DNA of 64,000 nt from Diphasiastrum complanatum (Eukaryota > Streptophyta > Lycopodiopsida > Lycopodiales > Lycopodiaceae). Position numbers and translations under genes: made by a program. The stretch is taken from NCBI GenBank assembly GCA_029204225.1, contig CM055112.1, positions 25,185,922 to 25,249,921 of the forward strand. The letters run 5' to 3'. This document shows, one piece after another, positions 1 through 11,591 of this stretch (positions are counted from its first letter, which is position 1; each line of letters opens with the position of its first letter). The notes beneath the pieces are model-generated. The model saw only the letters and a program-made list of their open reading frames with translations. It did no database searches and had not been told where the DNA came from.

Positions 1-1870
1 TAGTTGTTCTTATGTGCTACAATAAACAACATGAATTTCACGACTCAGTAGCCTCTCACGTATAAAGTGATACTGAATCTCAATGTGTTTAGTTCTCGCA
101 TGGAACACTGGATTCTTTGCTAGCTGAATGCCACTCTGACTGTCGCTATGTAAAGTTGTGAGATTTTTCTGCTTCATGCCAATTTCTTCCAAGATTTGTC
201 TCAACCATATAGCTTCATGTGCTGCACTACACATTGCCTTATACTCTACTTTTGTGGTGGAAAGAGCAATTGTACTATGCTTCTTACTAGACCAGGAAAA
301 GCAACTACCACAAAACTGGAATACATACCCTGTGGTGGATCTACGATCGTCATAGTCACCTCCCCAATCCGCATCCACATAGCCACACAACTCAGGTAAA
401 CCATCATGCTTCCTATAGATCAAGCCATACTCTGAAGTTCCTTTCACATAACACAAAATGCGTTTAGCTACCTTCCAATGTGTTTTCGTAGGTGTTGTCA
501 TAAACTGACTTTCAATGCCAACAACATAGCATATATCTGGTCTATTCGTGGTAAGGTAGATCAAGCTCCCTACTAACCGTCTATACAGCGTAGCATCAAA
601 TGACTGTGACTCATCAAGCTTAGAAAGCTTTTTACCTGGTTTAATAAGAGTGTTTACTGGTTTGCAATTCTGCAACCTAAACCTGTGCAACAACTCTTCG
701 ACATACTTCACCTGCGTTAAACCCACCCACTTCATGTCCTTTTTGCCACACTTCTACTCCAAGGCAATAATGCATCAGGCTGAGATCTGTCATCTCGAAT
801 TGTTCCATGAGGTCTTTCTTGATCATGTCTATCATCTCTTGATTATTTCCCGTAATAATCAAGTCATCAACATAAAGAGCAATCAAAGCAACCATACCAT
901 CAAAGCATAAGACATATAGATTTGGATCAAAATGTGTTCTCATCATTTCCTTTGAACGAAAGTAGGCATCAATTCTGCTATACCATGCACGTGGTGCTTG
1001 TTTAAGACCATAAAGCGCTTTCTTCAAGCGACATACTTTATTTTCTTGTCCCTTCGCTACAAAGCCTTCAGGTTGATCCATGAACACTTCATCTTCTAAC
1101 TCACCATTTAGAAAAGCAGATTTCACATCCATCTAATGCAAAGGCCAACCAAAATGTGAAGCTAAAGCAACAAGTAGAAGTAGAGTATTCCACTTACAAA
1201 CCGGTGCAAAGGTCTTCTCCTAGTCGATGCCTTTACTTTGTGCATACCCTTTGATCACCAATCTTGCCTTGTGCTTTGCTATACTTCCATCTGCATGGTA
1301 CTTAGTCCTGTATACCCATCTGCAACCAATGGGTTCCTTGCTAACTGGTGGTTCTACTAAGTCCCATGTGTTATCCTTAGCAATTGCCTCCATCTCCTCT
1401 CCCATGGCCTTGACCCAAATGTCATCATCCTTCGCTTCACCATAAGTTGAAGGTTCTTTGTTTTGAATAATGCTAGATAAGAGAGCATAATTTGCTTCAT
1501 ACCTTTTAGGTTGAGTCTTCTCTCTTGTTGATCTTCATAACTCTCCCTGGTTAGATGATTCTGGAAAGTTATCCATGTCGCGGCTCTCCAATAATCTCTC
1601 AAACCACTTAGGGAGCTTCATGTCAAGTGATCAGCTTCCTGGTGAAAATGTATCCCACTGTACATCCTTCTCCTTGCATTTGTCACCTACAACTTCAATC
1701 CTTCTTGCACCAAAAGGTTTGTCCCACCTCTCCAACCTGTCTCTTGAGGTTGAGTAGTAGTATCTTGAGATGTATCCTCATGTTCATCACTCGGAAGGTC
1801 AATGAATGGATCATCATCAGGTGGTATCCTCAAGCATGATACAGAATGTGAATCTTCAAAGAATGACAGA
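1..1870 (-). pseudogene. Ty1/copia pol remnant (RT and RNase H)
   Basis: Reading the minus strand from about 1870 down, an acidic integrase-RT linker is followed by the N-terminal RT block (1405-1220, with GCRWVYRTKYHADGS), the RT core (1132-677, with [23 protein letters not shown] and the catalytic YVDD box) and RNase H (735-10, with YVDADWGGD and TKHIEIQYHFIRE). This is the plant copia order. The frame is broken: in-frame TAG codons lie at 1222-1220, just before the FAPV block, and at 1135-1133, just before MDVKSAF. The RT and RNase H blocks lie in different frames that meet near 735. The 3' end of RNase H and the LTR fall outside the window. It is a dead copy; a functional pol would need one uninterrupted frame. 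Confidence 0.93.
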
Positions 1871-2254
1871 AATAATGGCTCAAAAGAAAACCTGGAAGCT
1901 GATAACTGGAAGCCAACAAAATATACGAAGAACTCGTGGGTATTGCTGCATCCATCATCAAAGGGCAATTTTCGACAAAAGAAAAGAGCAAAAATGACTT
2001 ACGAATCTTATTGGAAAGCAAAACTTTTGGAGTTTAAGACTACTCCGGGAGGACAATCAATATCAGAAGTCTTAGTGCAACATGTATATATGCATTCAGA
2101 AATCAAAGTACATGATATCAATCCTCATGATCATCAAAAATGTAATTGTAAATATATCAAAACATATGCACTCTATAGCAATCATAGGTGATTTTCTTTA
2201 TTAATGCTCTTCAGATTATGATGTAAATGCTTCAACATTGTTTTTTTCTTTTAG

Positions 2255-2748
2255 ATTTCTATCCATCATGCATAAGTGAATGGGACCCCGCACAATCACT
2301 TGTAGGAATATTAGACGTGATTCACTCTAATGTTGGAAAGCTGCAATACAGAGGAAGAAGTCCAAATGAACTTGCAGATTGTGGTATCTATGAATCTTTA
2401 TATACACCACAAATAGATGGAGGTTTTGGCAAGCTCGAAGCAATTCCATTGCCTAGTTTTCAAAGTGATGAGTGGCCTACTTCTGAAAACATTGTTTTTA
2501 AATCCTTGAGATGCAAGCTACTCATTGATATTAGAAATGCTATGAAGATAAGCACAGGCTCGAAAATTGTTCATCTAAGTTGGTTTATGTCATTGTATAT
2601 ATTTGTTGATTTTTTCTCGAGTGCTAGTGTTCGTAGGACACCAACTTTATTTGTTTGCAAGGATTTATCAGATGAGACCATTGTCTTGGATCTCGACCGA
2701 AGCACTCTATTCATTAGAGGAATTTTGAGCTCCAAAAAGACCCTTTAA
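2255..2748 (+). CDS. Unidentified host-like exon, probably a captured gene fragment
   Basis: An open frame begins right after a strong polypyrimidine tract and AG acceptor (AG at 2253-2254). The first roughly 100 residues have normal, non-repetitive composition and look like a real exon (for example EWDPAQSLVGILDV, GRSPNELADCGIYESLY and RCKLLIDIRNAMK). After about 2570 the protein becomes low quality and then reads into the CTCGACCG minisatellite, so the true exon probably ends near 2565 and the stop at 2746-2748 is accidental. A donor-like GTGATT at 2188 could mark a 67-bp upstream intron, but the frame of the preceding sequence does not join cleanly. I do not recognise the family. It lies between a copia remnant and a gypsy fragment, which suggests a DNA-level transduplicate that kept its splice site. 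Confidence 0.4.
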
Positions 2749-3235
2749 AAATTCGTGCAAGATGTAGTTTATATTACTAAAATATTATAATACTAAAACT
2801 TTTGACTTGCCATAACTTTTTAATTGTAGCTTAGAATTATGTCATCTAGCATGTCATTGGAAAGCCCTTGTCGAGCGCTTTCAAATGCACCAAACTCCGC
2901 TAAATCTGGACTTACCACTAAAAAGTTATGCCATTTTTAGTGTGGAATCAAAATGTGAACTCAAAAAGTTACGTTACATAGATTTCAAATTTGAGTGTTT
3001 TGATTGGTCCATTTGTAAGAAAAAATTGAGAAAAAATATAAAAAGAATCTTTACAACTGGTCTAATGAGATCTCGACCGAAGCACTCTATTAGATCTCGA
3101 CCGAAGTACTCTATCTGATCTCGACCAAAGCCATTCACTCATCTCTCGACCGGACCTTTCTATCAGCTCTCAACCGGACCTTACTATCAATTCTCAACCG
3201 AGGATTTCCTATCAACTCTCAACCGAGAGGTTTGA
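2689..3235. repeat. CTCGACCGAAG minisatellite, copy 1
   Basis: Degenerate tandem units of about 24 bp built on TCTCGACCGAAGCACTCTAT occur singly at 2689-2712 and then head to tail from 3066 to about 3235, drifting to CTCAACCGGACCTTTCTATC. A much longer version with the same drift lies at 44514-44950. In both places the array is directly followed by the same roughly 750-bp leader and gypsy-type gag fragment, so array and gag belong to one element. Between 2749 and 3065 I see only AT-rich non-coding sequence. Confidence 0.8.
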
Positions 3236-3591
3236 CTTCCAACCTGAACCAAGTCAACTTCAAAACAACATCTACTTTATTATTTGACTAGGTCTTAGTG
3301 TTTGCCAAATACCACAATTCTTTCCAGATTTATTGCAAAACCCTACAACCAAAAAACAAAACAACTATGCCATTTGGACACCACCACTTTATTCGTCTCT
3401 GACTAATATTTAAAAAAATAAAAAATAAAAACAGTCAAGTTACCAAAGAGTCCAAGAGGCCTACTTGCCCAATCCTAAGGTACTCTAGATTTGTTATGGA
3501 TTGTCCTTACGATCCAAATTCCACAGAGGACTATCCACTAGAGATGGTCTCTCCATCTATCGAATAGGCTCGATTCAATAGATATTCTAGG
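3236..3591 (+). other. Non-coding leader of a gypsy-type element
   Basis: No gene is visible. The sequence is about 95 percent alike, by eye, to 44950-45293, and in both places it joins the minisatellite to the gag fragment. It is best read as the untranslated leader of the element that supplies that gag. Confidence 0.5.
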
Positions 3592-3993
3592 ATGAAATCT
3601 CAAGTCCAAGAGCCATCAACAAACCCATTTGACAGATGGAAACCCATGCGTTTTGAAGCTCCATACGATCGACCACACTTTCGTGCTGCAGAATCTTCAC
3701 ATGCACGAGCTAATTTAAACGGCGCTTTTGCAAATAATGTTCCGTGTACTGAAAAACGAACTCCCAAGTTACATTTACCTAAGTACGATGACAACACTAA
3801 CACTCAAAGATTTCTTCAACTCTTTGAGAACACATGTGATGTCTATGGCGAGACATCACCAGAAGCCATGGTTTAGCTCTTTTAAATGACCATGATTGAT
3901 CGAGCACGAGAATGGTTTTTTAACCTTGATCGTGAAGATAAACGAGACTGGTCACTCTTGAAGGAAGCCTTCATCAAACGTACCTTCCCTTAA
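3592..3993 (+). pseudogene. Gypsy-type Gag fragment, copy 1
   Basis: An ATG at 3592 opens a frame of 94 codons. After stops near 3873 the same frame continues with RAREWFFNLDREDKRDWSLL and then EAFIKRTFP. That is the plant retrotransposon Gag core (small residue, xxWF, then W..L...F..R) found in Ty3/gypsy capsids. The frame ends at TAA 3991-3993. Exactly there the sequence switches to the SAP-unit upstream region, so only the first third of a Gag is present and there is no nucleocapsid or pol. The sister copy at 45294 has a different stop pattern, so both decayed independently after duplication. Confidence 0.75.
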
Positions 3994-4715
3994 CAACTCT
4001 ACATACACTTGATGAATTTCATCTTATTCTAGAAGATTGTTATGGATGCCATCAAGATTGACCTAAATTTCCTTGCATGGAAATCAAACTGTGAAAATAA
4101 ATGTTGTGAGAAGCAGATGTCAACCTCAATGCTTGGAGTATCAAAGGGTACAATGTCATACATTGTAGTGGAACAACGCATGGACGTTCTGGAACACTAA
4201 TTTTTTAAAAAAAACTTTGAAAATTTTATTAAGAAAACCCTTAATACATTAAAAAACACATGATTAGCAATAATAAGAAAATATACATACTGCCTAAAAG
4301 AATTTATACTAAAAAAGTTTAAAAATAAAAACTGAATAAATCATGTGTTTTATTCAAAAATTTCGAAAAAAAATTTAAGTGCACATTCCAAAAAACCTTA
4401 ATGCTTTTTCAAAAATGCGTTCCGGAACAAGGCCTTGAAATTATTGTGTACATCTATAACTACACAAGTTTCATGATGAAATGGATCATGTAGAGTTTGT
4501 GTGTGAGATGAAGATCTTCTGATGCTCATACATTGCACTCAAGGCATAAATCTTTCTTGTACCTACACGATCAACAATTGCAACCTCACTATTCACATGC
4601 TTCATTGCTCTCAAAAGAATTATTGAGGCCTCCAATCTCTTAAGGGGCCAAAAAGAGACTTTAGGTCTGTCACATGGTCACTCCAACTGAGGGCTCAAGA
4701 CATGGTGGCCACAGC

Positions 4716-4722
4716 TATAAAA
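4716..4722 (+). promoter_or_regulatory. TATA box of SAP unit A
   Basis: TATAAAA inside AGCTATAAAAGG is conserved in place in units A to D, about 405 nt upstream of the start codon here and about 450 nt upstream in C and D. A roughly 50-nt stretch of the leader between CATAGCCGA and GTTCTCTCC present in the other units is deleted in A. Confidence 0.6.
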
Positions 4723-5120
4723 GGCTGACATCCTCAAACACATAATAAGTTGTCAATTGTGATATGAGATGGAGCATAGCCGAGTTCTCTCCTGCTCGCG
4801 ATTTCGTGTTTTTGCCTTGTTGTGTATCTGCTGTGTCTTGAAAGCTATGGCTATAATGCACCTTCTGTCAATGCTTTGGTGAATATTAAGCATAAATCAA
4901 GCTGGAGTTCGTTTCCTTCAATTTTGTCTACTGTCAAAGATCTTGTTGCAATAAACCTTGCCCTTGTTCGTAGTGCATTGTGTCTTCACGTCCAGGAAGA
5001 CACGCAATTAGCGGTGCCAGCAAACCTTTCGTTGCTAGGTCTGCATACACGTCTTCAAAGCGAAAAGGTACCTGTGAAGCAGATAGCTCCCGAAGGGTCG
5101 TGTAATTAAGGCGCAAGTAA

Positions 5121-5658
5121 ATGTCTGGGGAAAGTTGGAAGCATGACAATGATGGAAGGAACCACCAGGCTCCTGAAAGGCCTGTTCTTTGTGCAAATAA
5201 TTGTGGGTAAGGACACAATGAACTTGTGCTCAAAGTGTTACACATCAAATTTTGTCATCAGGCGAGACAACAACTTCACTGAAATGAGTTTTGAGGGAAC
5301 TGCCACGACGTTAGAAACACCAAACTCCGAATTGACATCCTCCCAGCTGGTTGATTTACTAAGGGAAGGTAGAGACGTAGCTACAGTTGCATCACATACT
5401 GAGCTTGCTGACATTGGAAAACCTGCCGCTGGCGTTTCGACAGAAGCTACCACATCTCATGATCCTAGTCGCTGCTTTTCCTGTAGCAAACGCGTTCCAT
5501 TGTATGGGTTAATTAAATGCTGATGCGGAAATGCATTTTGCTCATTGCACCGATACGCTGAAACGCATCAGTGTACAACTAATTACAAAGCGATTGGGCA
5601 CGATGCCATCGCAAAGGCAAATCCTGTAGTCAAGGCTAAAAAGTTAGAGAGAATTTAA
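5121..5658 (+). pseudogene. A20/AN1 zinc-finger (SAP-like) pseudogene, unit A
   Basis: Starts with ATGTCTGGGGAAAG like its sisters and would encode a roughly 182-residue stress-associated protein with an N-terminal A20 finger and a C-terminal AN1 finger. Two lesions kill it. About 11 nt are missing after the second A20 cysteine (near 5204; the sisters read GGTTTTTTGGGAGTAAGG), which shifts the frame. An in-frame TGA stands at 5521-5523 inside AN1 where sister D has CGA. The remainder down to the shared C-terminal LERI and TAA at 5656-5658 is well preserved, so decay is recent. Confidence 0.88.
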
Positions 5659-5875
5659 ATGATTGACAGTTGAATATTGCTTAAACAACTTTCTTATTCC
5701 ATTGAGTCCTGAGCAATACTCATTAATAAGTTAATAGAATGTAGTTAGTTACATCTCTATCGCTCTCTCTCTCTCTCCCCGCTATGCTATCTATCTTTTC
5801 TGTGTGATGCTACATGAATTCTATGAAGGTATAATTGTTTGATCTCAATATATGTTTCTTATACCTCCTCGTATA

Positions 5876-7625
5876 ACTTTGACTATGAATGTTCATTGTC
5901 AATCATCTATATGTTAATTGTGAACATCATCATTATGAAAAATGATTATAAAATTACAAGTATATTTAAATGATGAATACCATTATTGTGAACTACCTTT
6001 GTCAATATTAAATTGCAAAATTGTGAGTAGTCAATCATGACTTTTGTAGATTGTCAAACTATGGATACTGAATCTTGACATTTTTTATAGTGCAATTGTA
6101 AATAATGAACAACGACTTTTTCTAATTACCCAAGTTATGAAATTTAAATCATAAATAATAAATTCTGACTTTTCTTGATATTGAATATAAATTATATAGA
6201 TTATATCAAATTATGACATTAGTGAATACTGAATCACGTTATTTGTAATTGCACAAATTGTATCTATTCTTGTGCATTTAGTTGTGAAATCGAAAACTAC
6301 AAAATTTATGACTATTTTCATCACATCATGAAGAATATTAATTCTCTGAAAGTGAATGTGCGTCATGAAATTGTAAATATTACATCATATAATTTACAAT
6401 GACTATTATGAACATTAATCTAGATTTTTTATAGTGAGCTATAAAACTACAAATACTTAATAATTAAATTTGTCATTACTTTTGTGAAAACTAATTGCAA
6501 TATTGTGAATAATTTTATGATTATAGATTGTGAGATTGTGACATGGAACATACTCAAATATAAAGATAATTATTATTATTGTGAAATGAAGACTACAATT
6601 GTTGAAAATCTAATATCATTCATATTATATAGTCAGTAGTGAAATTATAAATGTTGAATTAAGTCAAGATTGACATTATTCAAATCACAAAATAGTCAAT
6701 ATTCAAGTCCAAAACGAGAAAAAAAAAAACATTTCAATTACTAAACGACAATGTAAAGCTAGAAAATGACGTTTATGCATTGTTACTGATGGTCATTTAT
6801 CAGGTCAAATATTAATAAATATTAAAACAACACATTAATGGCAAGGCCTTTGTGATATGCCGCATCATTCTTGTTTTATTTAACATTCTAAAAATAATTA
6901 GTTTGGCTCCAAGATTTGATACATTCTTTCAATGGCCCATAATAGAGTTTTAACAAAGTTCTTGGCATTTTACTTCTTTTAAATACAAAAATCACACAAG
7001 TATTTCTTAATCCTTATTAAATTCTAATCGATATCAAAATGTACAAACTTAACATAATTTTTAAAATTGATTATTGCATCACCCTAATTTATTGCGTTTT
7101 CTAGAAGAAGTTGATTTTTTCAAAATCTTGTATTATGAACTCGTCGGTAAAATATTATAAGTTTACATTAATAACGAATTCTATTGACTTAATAAAGTTA
7201 TGCAACATAAGCTTTATATGAAAAGTTACATACTCTACTACACAAGAATTTGATGGATTTGAAAACAATAAACAAAATTTTTTCTAGATTTCGAAAAAAT
7301 AGCCGATATTTTAAAAGTCAACTTCCAAAAAGGTTTTTACAAAGTTAGTTTTTGGAGAAAGACAATCGATTCCATTTGTATTCTTGCCGGATTTTCCAAA
7401 CAATGACCCAAAGTTTGAATCAACTGAAATCCTACGTGAAAAGGATAACTAGATATATTTTAAGGGTTCATATATAAATTTGAGCCTTCATGAAAAAAAA
7501 ATTGATCCTTCGCCATATAGAATTGTAGGCTTTTTGCCCATGAAAGCCTACAATTTTTATTATATTAAGTTTTGTGTTAGATTGAAAGAAAAGTTTTTCG
7601 CAAACACTGTTGCCATCAAAAAATC
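5876..7625 (+). repeat. AT-rich degenerate repeat element, copy 1
   Basis: About 1.75 kb of AT-rich sequence without a gene, built from loose repeats of a GTGAATATTGAxxATTGTGA theme. It matches 13440-15135 in the same orientation nearly throughout, 20560-20990, and, inverted, 32390-32910. It starts in mid-sequence directly after CCTCCTCGTA of the LTR piece, so it was joined by breakage, not by clean insertion. The last part (6900-7625), starting near AGTTTGGCTCCAAG, is also shared with 14400-15135. Confidence 0.75.
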
Positions 7626-7639
7626 ATGAGTCGTCGATT

Positions 7640-7935
7640 TTGGGACCTCTCACTTTAACTAGTTATTTAGTCATGTGTGAATGCGCACATTATTGTGACC
7701 ATGTTCCAAGGAGAAAGAGATGGAAAATCCTATCGTCTTGAACTCTACATAGATGAGATTGGACAAGCTACACACAGAATAACTAGATATATTCTATGGT
7801 GTTCACAGATCAAGACATTAGTTGTTTACATTCCTCAATGTATATTTAAGCTTATGATCATATTAATCATAGAAACTAATGAAAATAGTCTTTTGTGTAT
7901 TCTTCAGTAGTAGCAACTAATAAAAATAGTCTTTA
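7640..7935 (-). repeat. Copia-type LTR remnant (family of the 36-kb array)
   Basis: No gene. The stretch with ATGCGCACATTATTG, GGAGAAAGAGATGGAAAATCC and CTACATAGATGAGA is the reverse complement of LTR sequence seen intact at 36208-37422. It breaks off at the left LTR of the copia element beginning at 7936. Confidence 0.65.
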
Positions 7936-8401
7936 TGTTAAATTTCACACGTGTGGACTGTCCACTACATGTACTTGTGATCTCCTGAGGTGTGTAGATG
8001 CACCAAGATCAAGGCTAGATTGAGATTCAAGATCAATCTTGAATCCTATGGCAAAAACACACTTCTACATGCATTCAATCACTTCCAACTCTCACTCACA
8101 TGTGTGGGAAGTATTCAAAAAATAATCTAAGTAAAAACAAGCTGCTCTCCTCGGGTAGAGAGAGAAAATGCATCATGAGCTCTCGGGTAGAGAGAGAAAG
8201 CTAGAAATCCAATAACTCACAAACTCCATGAAATCACCAAATCAATTAACTTCAAAATGAGGAGTACAATGATACTAGTAGGTCCACGAGCTACCACTAT
8301 GCTTAACTATGATTGGACCACATTTTGTCACCTCTAGATCCTATTGGATCATTGATCTATGCACTCTTAATTCTATTGGACTATATTCAAGCACACCTCA
8401 A
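7936..8401 (-). repeat. Truncated 3' LTR of the copia element
   Basis: Begins TGTTAAATTTCACACG on the plus strand, identical to the start of 11592-12302, and follows it almost base for base to GCACACCTCAAT, where it is cut off. It contains the duplicated CTCGGGTAGAGAGAGAAA motif. Confidence 0.9.
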
Positions 8402-10836
8402 TGAGAGACATAAAAAACATAATTAGTGGAATCAAGATCCACTTGTTTGCCTTTGTCAACATATGAGAGCCTCTTAGGCTCGGATCTATCTCTCATGGAT
8501 CTTCTTGGTGAAAAAATCCGAGGAGAGTCTTCTTCAAATCTCGACCCCATCACATCATGATTGTCTTCAAAATCAATAATTGATGATGCATCCATAGATT
8601 TCTTGATCTCGGCCTCTTCAAATGATGAGTGTTGATCTTCATGAAAGACAACATCTCTACTTTCAATAACTTGAGAAGTAGAGAGTATAAAGACTCTATA
8701 GGCCTTCTTGGTGGATGAGTATCCAACCATGATCCCTTTGCATGCACTAGGATCTTCCTTCTTCCTTGTTTCCAAGGGAATATGGACAAAGCATAAGCAT
8801 CCAAAAACTCTAAGGTGATCAACCTTAGGCTTCTTCAAAAATAAGATTTCATATGGTGACTTTCCTCCAAGAGCTATATGTGGGAGCCTATTGCAAAGAT
8901 AATTTGCACAATTAATGGCTTCTCCCCATAAATCTTTGGGCAAAGATGCCTCAATTCTCATAGATTTTGCACATTCACATAGAGATCTATTCTTTCTCTC
9001 GGCCACTCCATTTTGAGATGGAGAGTAGGCACAAGAAAACTCTCTCTTAATGCCTTCAAGCTCACAAAAAACTTGAAATTTATTGGAGATATATTCACCA
9101 CCTCCATCACTTTTAAGAGCTTCAATCTTGAATGAGAATTGCTTCTCTACATAAGCTTTGAAAATAAGGAAATGATCAAACATCATAGATTTTGAAGCAA
9201 GAAGATATATCCAAGTGAATCTTGTGTAATCATCAATGAAAGTAACAAAACAAGTGGCTCCTCCCTTTCTTGTAGTTGATGAGAAATGCACATCCGAGTG
9301 GATTAACTCCAAAGGATGCTTGCTTTTGATAGAAGATCTTGTAAATGGCTTTTTGTGAGATTTAGCAATAGCACAAGCCTCACAAGGCTTGATCTTCTTG
9401 GAGAATGACTTTGGCAAGCCAATAGCTTTGGATTCTTTGATCATAGAGAGCATGGATTTGTAGTTGGGATGTCCCAACCTCCTATGCCATAATTCCTCCA
9501 TAGAGAGCTTGTTCACAAGAGCAACATTACAAGCATTCACATACTCATTTGGATCTAGTTTATAGATGCCACCAAATCTAGATCCTAATGCAAGTATCTC
9601 ATCATTCTTCTTGATAGTGCAAGTATCAACATTGAATTTTACATCAAGGCCATTATCAAGCAATTGGCCAACACTAATAATATTCTTGGTAAGCTTAGGT
9701 ACATAAAGAACTCTAGAGTGAGAAAAAACTTTAGAGGATGCAAGCTTCAAGGGAATGTTCCCTATGCCTTCAATAGGACATTCAAAATCATTTGCAGTGT
9801 ATATTGATTTCTTCACTCCATCATAAGGTGCAATAGAAGAGAAAGAGTCCTTGGAGCTACACATATGTGAAGAGGCTCCACTATCAATATACCATAGGCC
9901 GTCCTTCTTGAAAGGAGTAGATGAGAAACTAGAGACCATAAGAGATTCCTCTATATCACTTGCAATAGTGTCTTCCTTCTCATTGGTAATATTGGCTTGC
10001 TTGAGTTGATTCTTCTTTTTGAAGCAATTGGTGGCATATTGACCTTTCTTGCCACAATAAAAGCACTTGATCTTCTTCTTCTTCTTGAGCTTGGATGATG
10101 AAGCATTAGAGGAATCATCTTCCTCCTCATCTTTGTCTTTGGATTTGACTTTGTCCTTGCTTGAGGATTGTTGATGTTGGTTCTTGCTCCTCTCTTTGCG
10201 CTTATCCTTGGCAAAGAGAGCTTTGCCATCATTATGAGTGAGAGAAAGCTTGTCCATCCTCAAGAGCTTGTACTCTTGTCTTGATTCTTCTGAAATTAGC
10301 ACACTTTGGAGAGCCTCCAAACTTGGTAGCTCCTCCTTAATGGCATAGGATTGGACAAGATTATCAAATTCACTTCTCAAGCCATTGAGAATGACTTGAG
10401 CTAGATCATTTTGATCACCAATACAAGCAAGCTCTCTATGAATATCTTTTACTCTCAAAACATAACTAGATGCACTCTCATCACTCTTTTGGCTACTTTG
10501 AAAGATTTGACTCCTAAGAGTGAGAAGCCTAGAGGTATTCTTAGCCTCATAGATAGTCTTGAGACAATCCCAAGCTTCTTTGGCTGTTGTACAAGTACCT
10601 ATCTCCCTCAATATCTCATTAGAGACATTCATCTTAATGTAGTGGAGAGCCATCCTAGCTCTCTTTTTGTATTTTTGAACCTCTTGAAGAACTTGTGGTT
10701 CTTCTTCAAGGCCAAGAACTATGTCCATCATGTCTTGAAGGATCAAGATGGACTCCATCCTCATTTTCCAAATTGAATAATTTGAAGTGGTCAATCTTTC
10801 ACTTGGTTCCAACAAGGATGAACCCATTGAAGACAT
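8398..10836 (-). CDS. Copia Gag-protease-integrase polyprotein (no RT)
   Basis: An 812-codon open frame from the ATG at 10836 (the frame extends upstream but without ATG; a second ATG is at 10827). Order: UBN2-type copia Gag; lysine-rich linker; zinc knuckle CFYCGKKGQYATNC (about residues 258-271) with Gln in place of the His ligand; aspartic protease WYIDSGASSHMC (about 316-327); HHCC finger WHRRLGH...CEAC (about 450-488); integrase core with D515, D577 (KSDGGGEYIS) and E613 (GVAERKNRS), a DD35E spacing; and the GKSPYE and FGCLCFVHIP integrase tail. The frame then stops at TGA 8400-8398, which lies in LTR sequence at the deletion junction. RT and RNase H are absent, so it cannot replicate by itself but could supply capsid, protease and integrase. 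Confidence 0.93.
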   Translation of the reverse strand: MSSMGSSLLEPSERLTTSNYSIWKMRMESILILQDMMDIVLGLEEEPQVLQEVQKYKKRARMALHYIKMNVSNEILREIGTCTTAKEAWDCLKTIYEAKNTSRLLTLRSQIFQSSQKSDESASSYVLRVKDIHRELACIGDQNDLAQVILNGLRSEFDNLVQSYAIKEELPSLEALQSVLISEESRQEYKLLRMDKLSLTHNDGKALFAKDKRKERSKNQHQQSSSKDKVKSKDKDEEEDDSSNASSSKLKKKKKIKCFYCGKKGQYATNCFKKKNQLKQANITNEKEDTIASDIEESLMVSSFSSTPFKKDGLWYIDSGASSHMCSSKDSFSSIAPYDGVKKSIYTANDFECPIEGIGNIPLKLASSKVFSHSRVLYVPKLTKNIISVGQLLDNGLDVKFNVDTCTIKKNDEILALGSRFGGIYKLDPNEYVNACNVALVNKLSMEELWHRRLGHPNYKSMLSMIKESKAIGLPKSFSKKIKPCEACAIAKSHKKPFTRSSIKSKHPLELIHSDVHFSSTTRKGGATCFVTFIDDYTRFTWIYLLASKSMMFDHFLIFKAYVEKQFSFKIEALKSDGGGEYISNKFQVFCELEGIKREFSCAYSPSQNGVAERKNRSLCECAKSMRIEASLPKDLWGEAINCANYLCNRLPHIALGGKSPYEILFLKKPKVDHLRVFGCLCFVHIPLETRKKEDPSACKGIMVGYSSTKKAYRVFILSTSQVIESRDVVFHEDQHSSFEEAEIKKSMDASSIIDFEDNHDVMGSRFEEDSPRIFSPRRSMRDRSEPKRLSYVDKGKQVDLDSTNYVFYVSH

Positions 10837-11578
10837 TTGAAGTGAAGAAAACTCAAATGATGAACAATAAATGTTGTTACACACTTTCAATAGGATCCAA
10901 TAATTGAGTACTATCTCCTCCTATGAAAGATTTTACAACAATTTGTGAATCGATTCTCACTAGCTACACAAATCTCTCTAAAACAAGATCTATTTCACAT
11001 CAATTGATGGAGTATAGGCAAAGTTAGGATCTAACACTCTTAGCACGTGTGAAATACACTAAGAAACCAAATTTGACTCAAATACAATGATATTGCATGA
11101 AACAAAATGGCTAAGATCTCAAAACAGTGCCTAGATCACATATAGATGAGATTGGCAAGCATACAACTGTGATTTTGGATCAACCAAGCAATCTCTTGAC
11201 CAAACCAAATGTGTCCACCCAGGTCTAGGTGCCCTACCTAACCCTCTTCAAAATCTTATAACTTTTGATTGGCTCAACCAAATGGAATGAAACTGATTGC
11301 AACAGAAACTAGACAAAAAGCTTCAAAACAAGTTATCAAGCAAGATAAATGGATCAAACATGAGAGAGAACTTCCAAACGGAAGTTGGATGTTCCTCACA
11401 CGTGTCTGAGCACCTAATTCCGTACAGTACCAGGTCAGACCCAATCAATGTCCTTTTGATCTCTTTTGATCCAAAATTGAACAAGATAGCTAGGAAAATG
11501 CGCCTTGACAACTTCTAGCTCAAGATTGATGAAATTTTTTTCACTTAGATGGATCGAAATGCATGGTAACCTTAGGTA

Positions 11579-11591
11579 GGCTCTGATAAAA
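11579..11591 (-). promoter_or_regulatory. Primer-binding site of the copia element
   Basis: Reads TTTTATCAGAGCC on the minus strand, directly next to the 5' LTR end (AACA at 11592-11595 plus). It matches the usual plant copia primer site TGGTATCAGAGCC for the 3' end of initiator tRNA-Met in all but two of the first bases. This fixes the element's orientation and the LTR boundary. Confidence 0.8.

Larger units (their letters stand above)
3985..5875 (+). repeat. SAP-carrying repeat unit A
   Basis: First of five related segments (A here, B 18.4-20.3 kb minus, C 33.2-35.1 kb plus, D 45.7-47.4 kb plus, E 62.8-64 kb minus). Each holds, in order, a roughly 500-bp block starting GTACCTTCC, an AT-rich stretch, a conserved promoter with a TATA box, a roughly 400-nt leader, an A20/AN1 zinc-finger frame, a short 3' region and, in A, B, C and E, the same piece of copia-type LTR. 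In A the 3' flank is shortened: the region after GAGCAATA jumps to CTCATTAAT, and the LTR piece ends at about 5875 against the AT-rich repeat. Confidence 0.85.
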
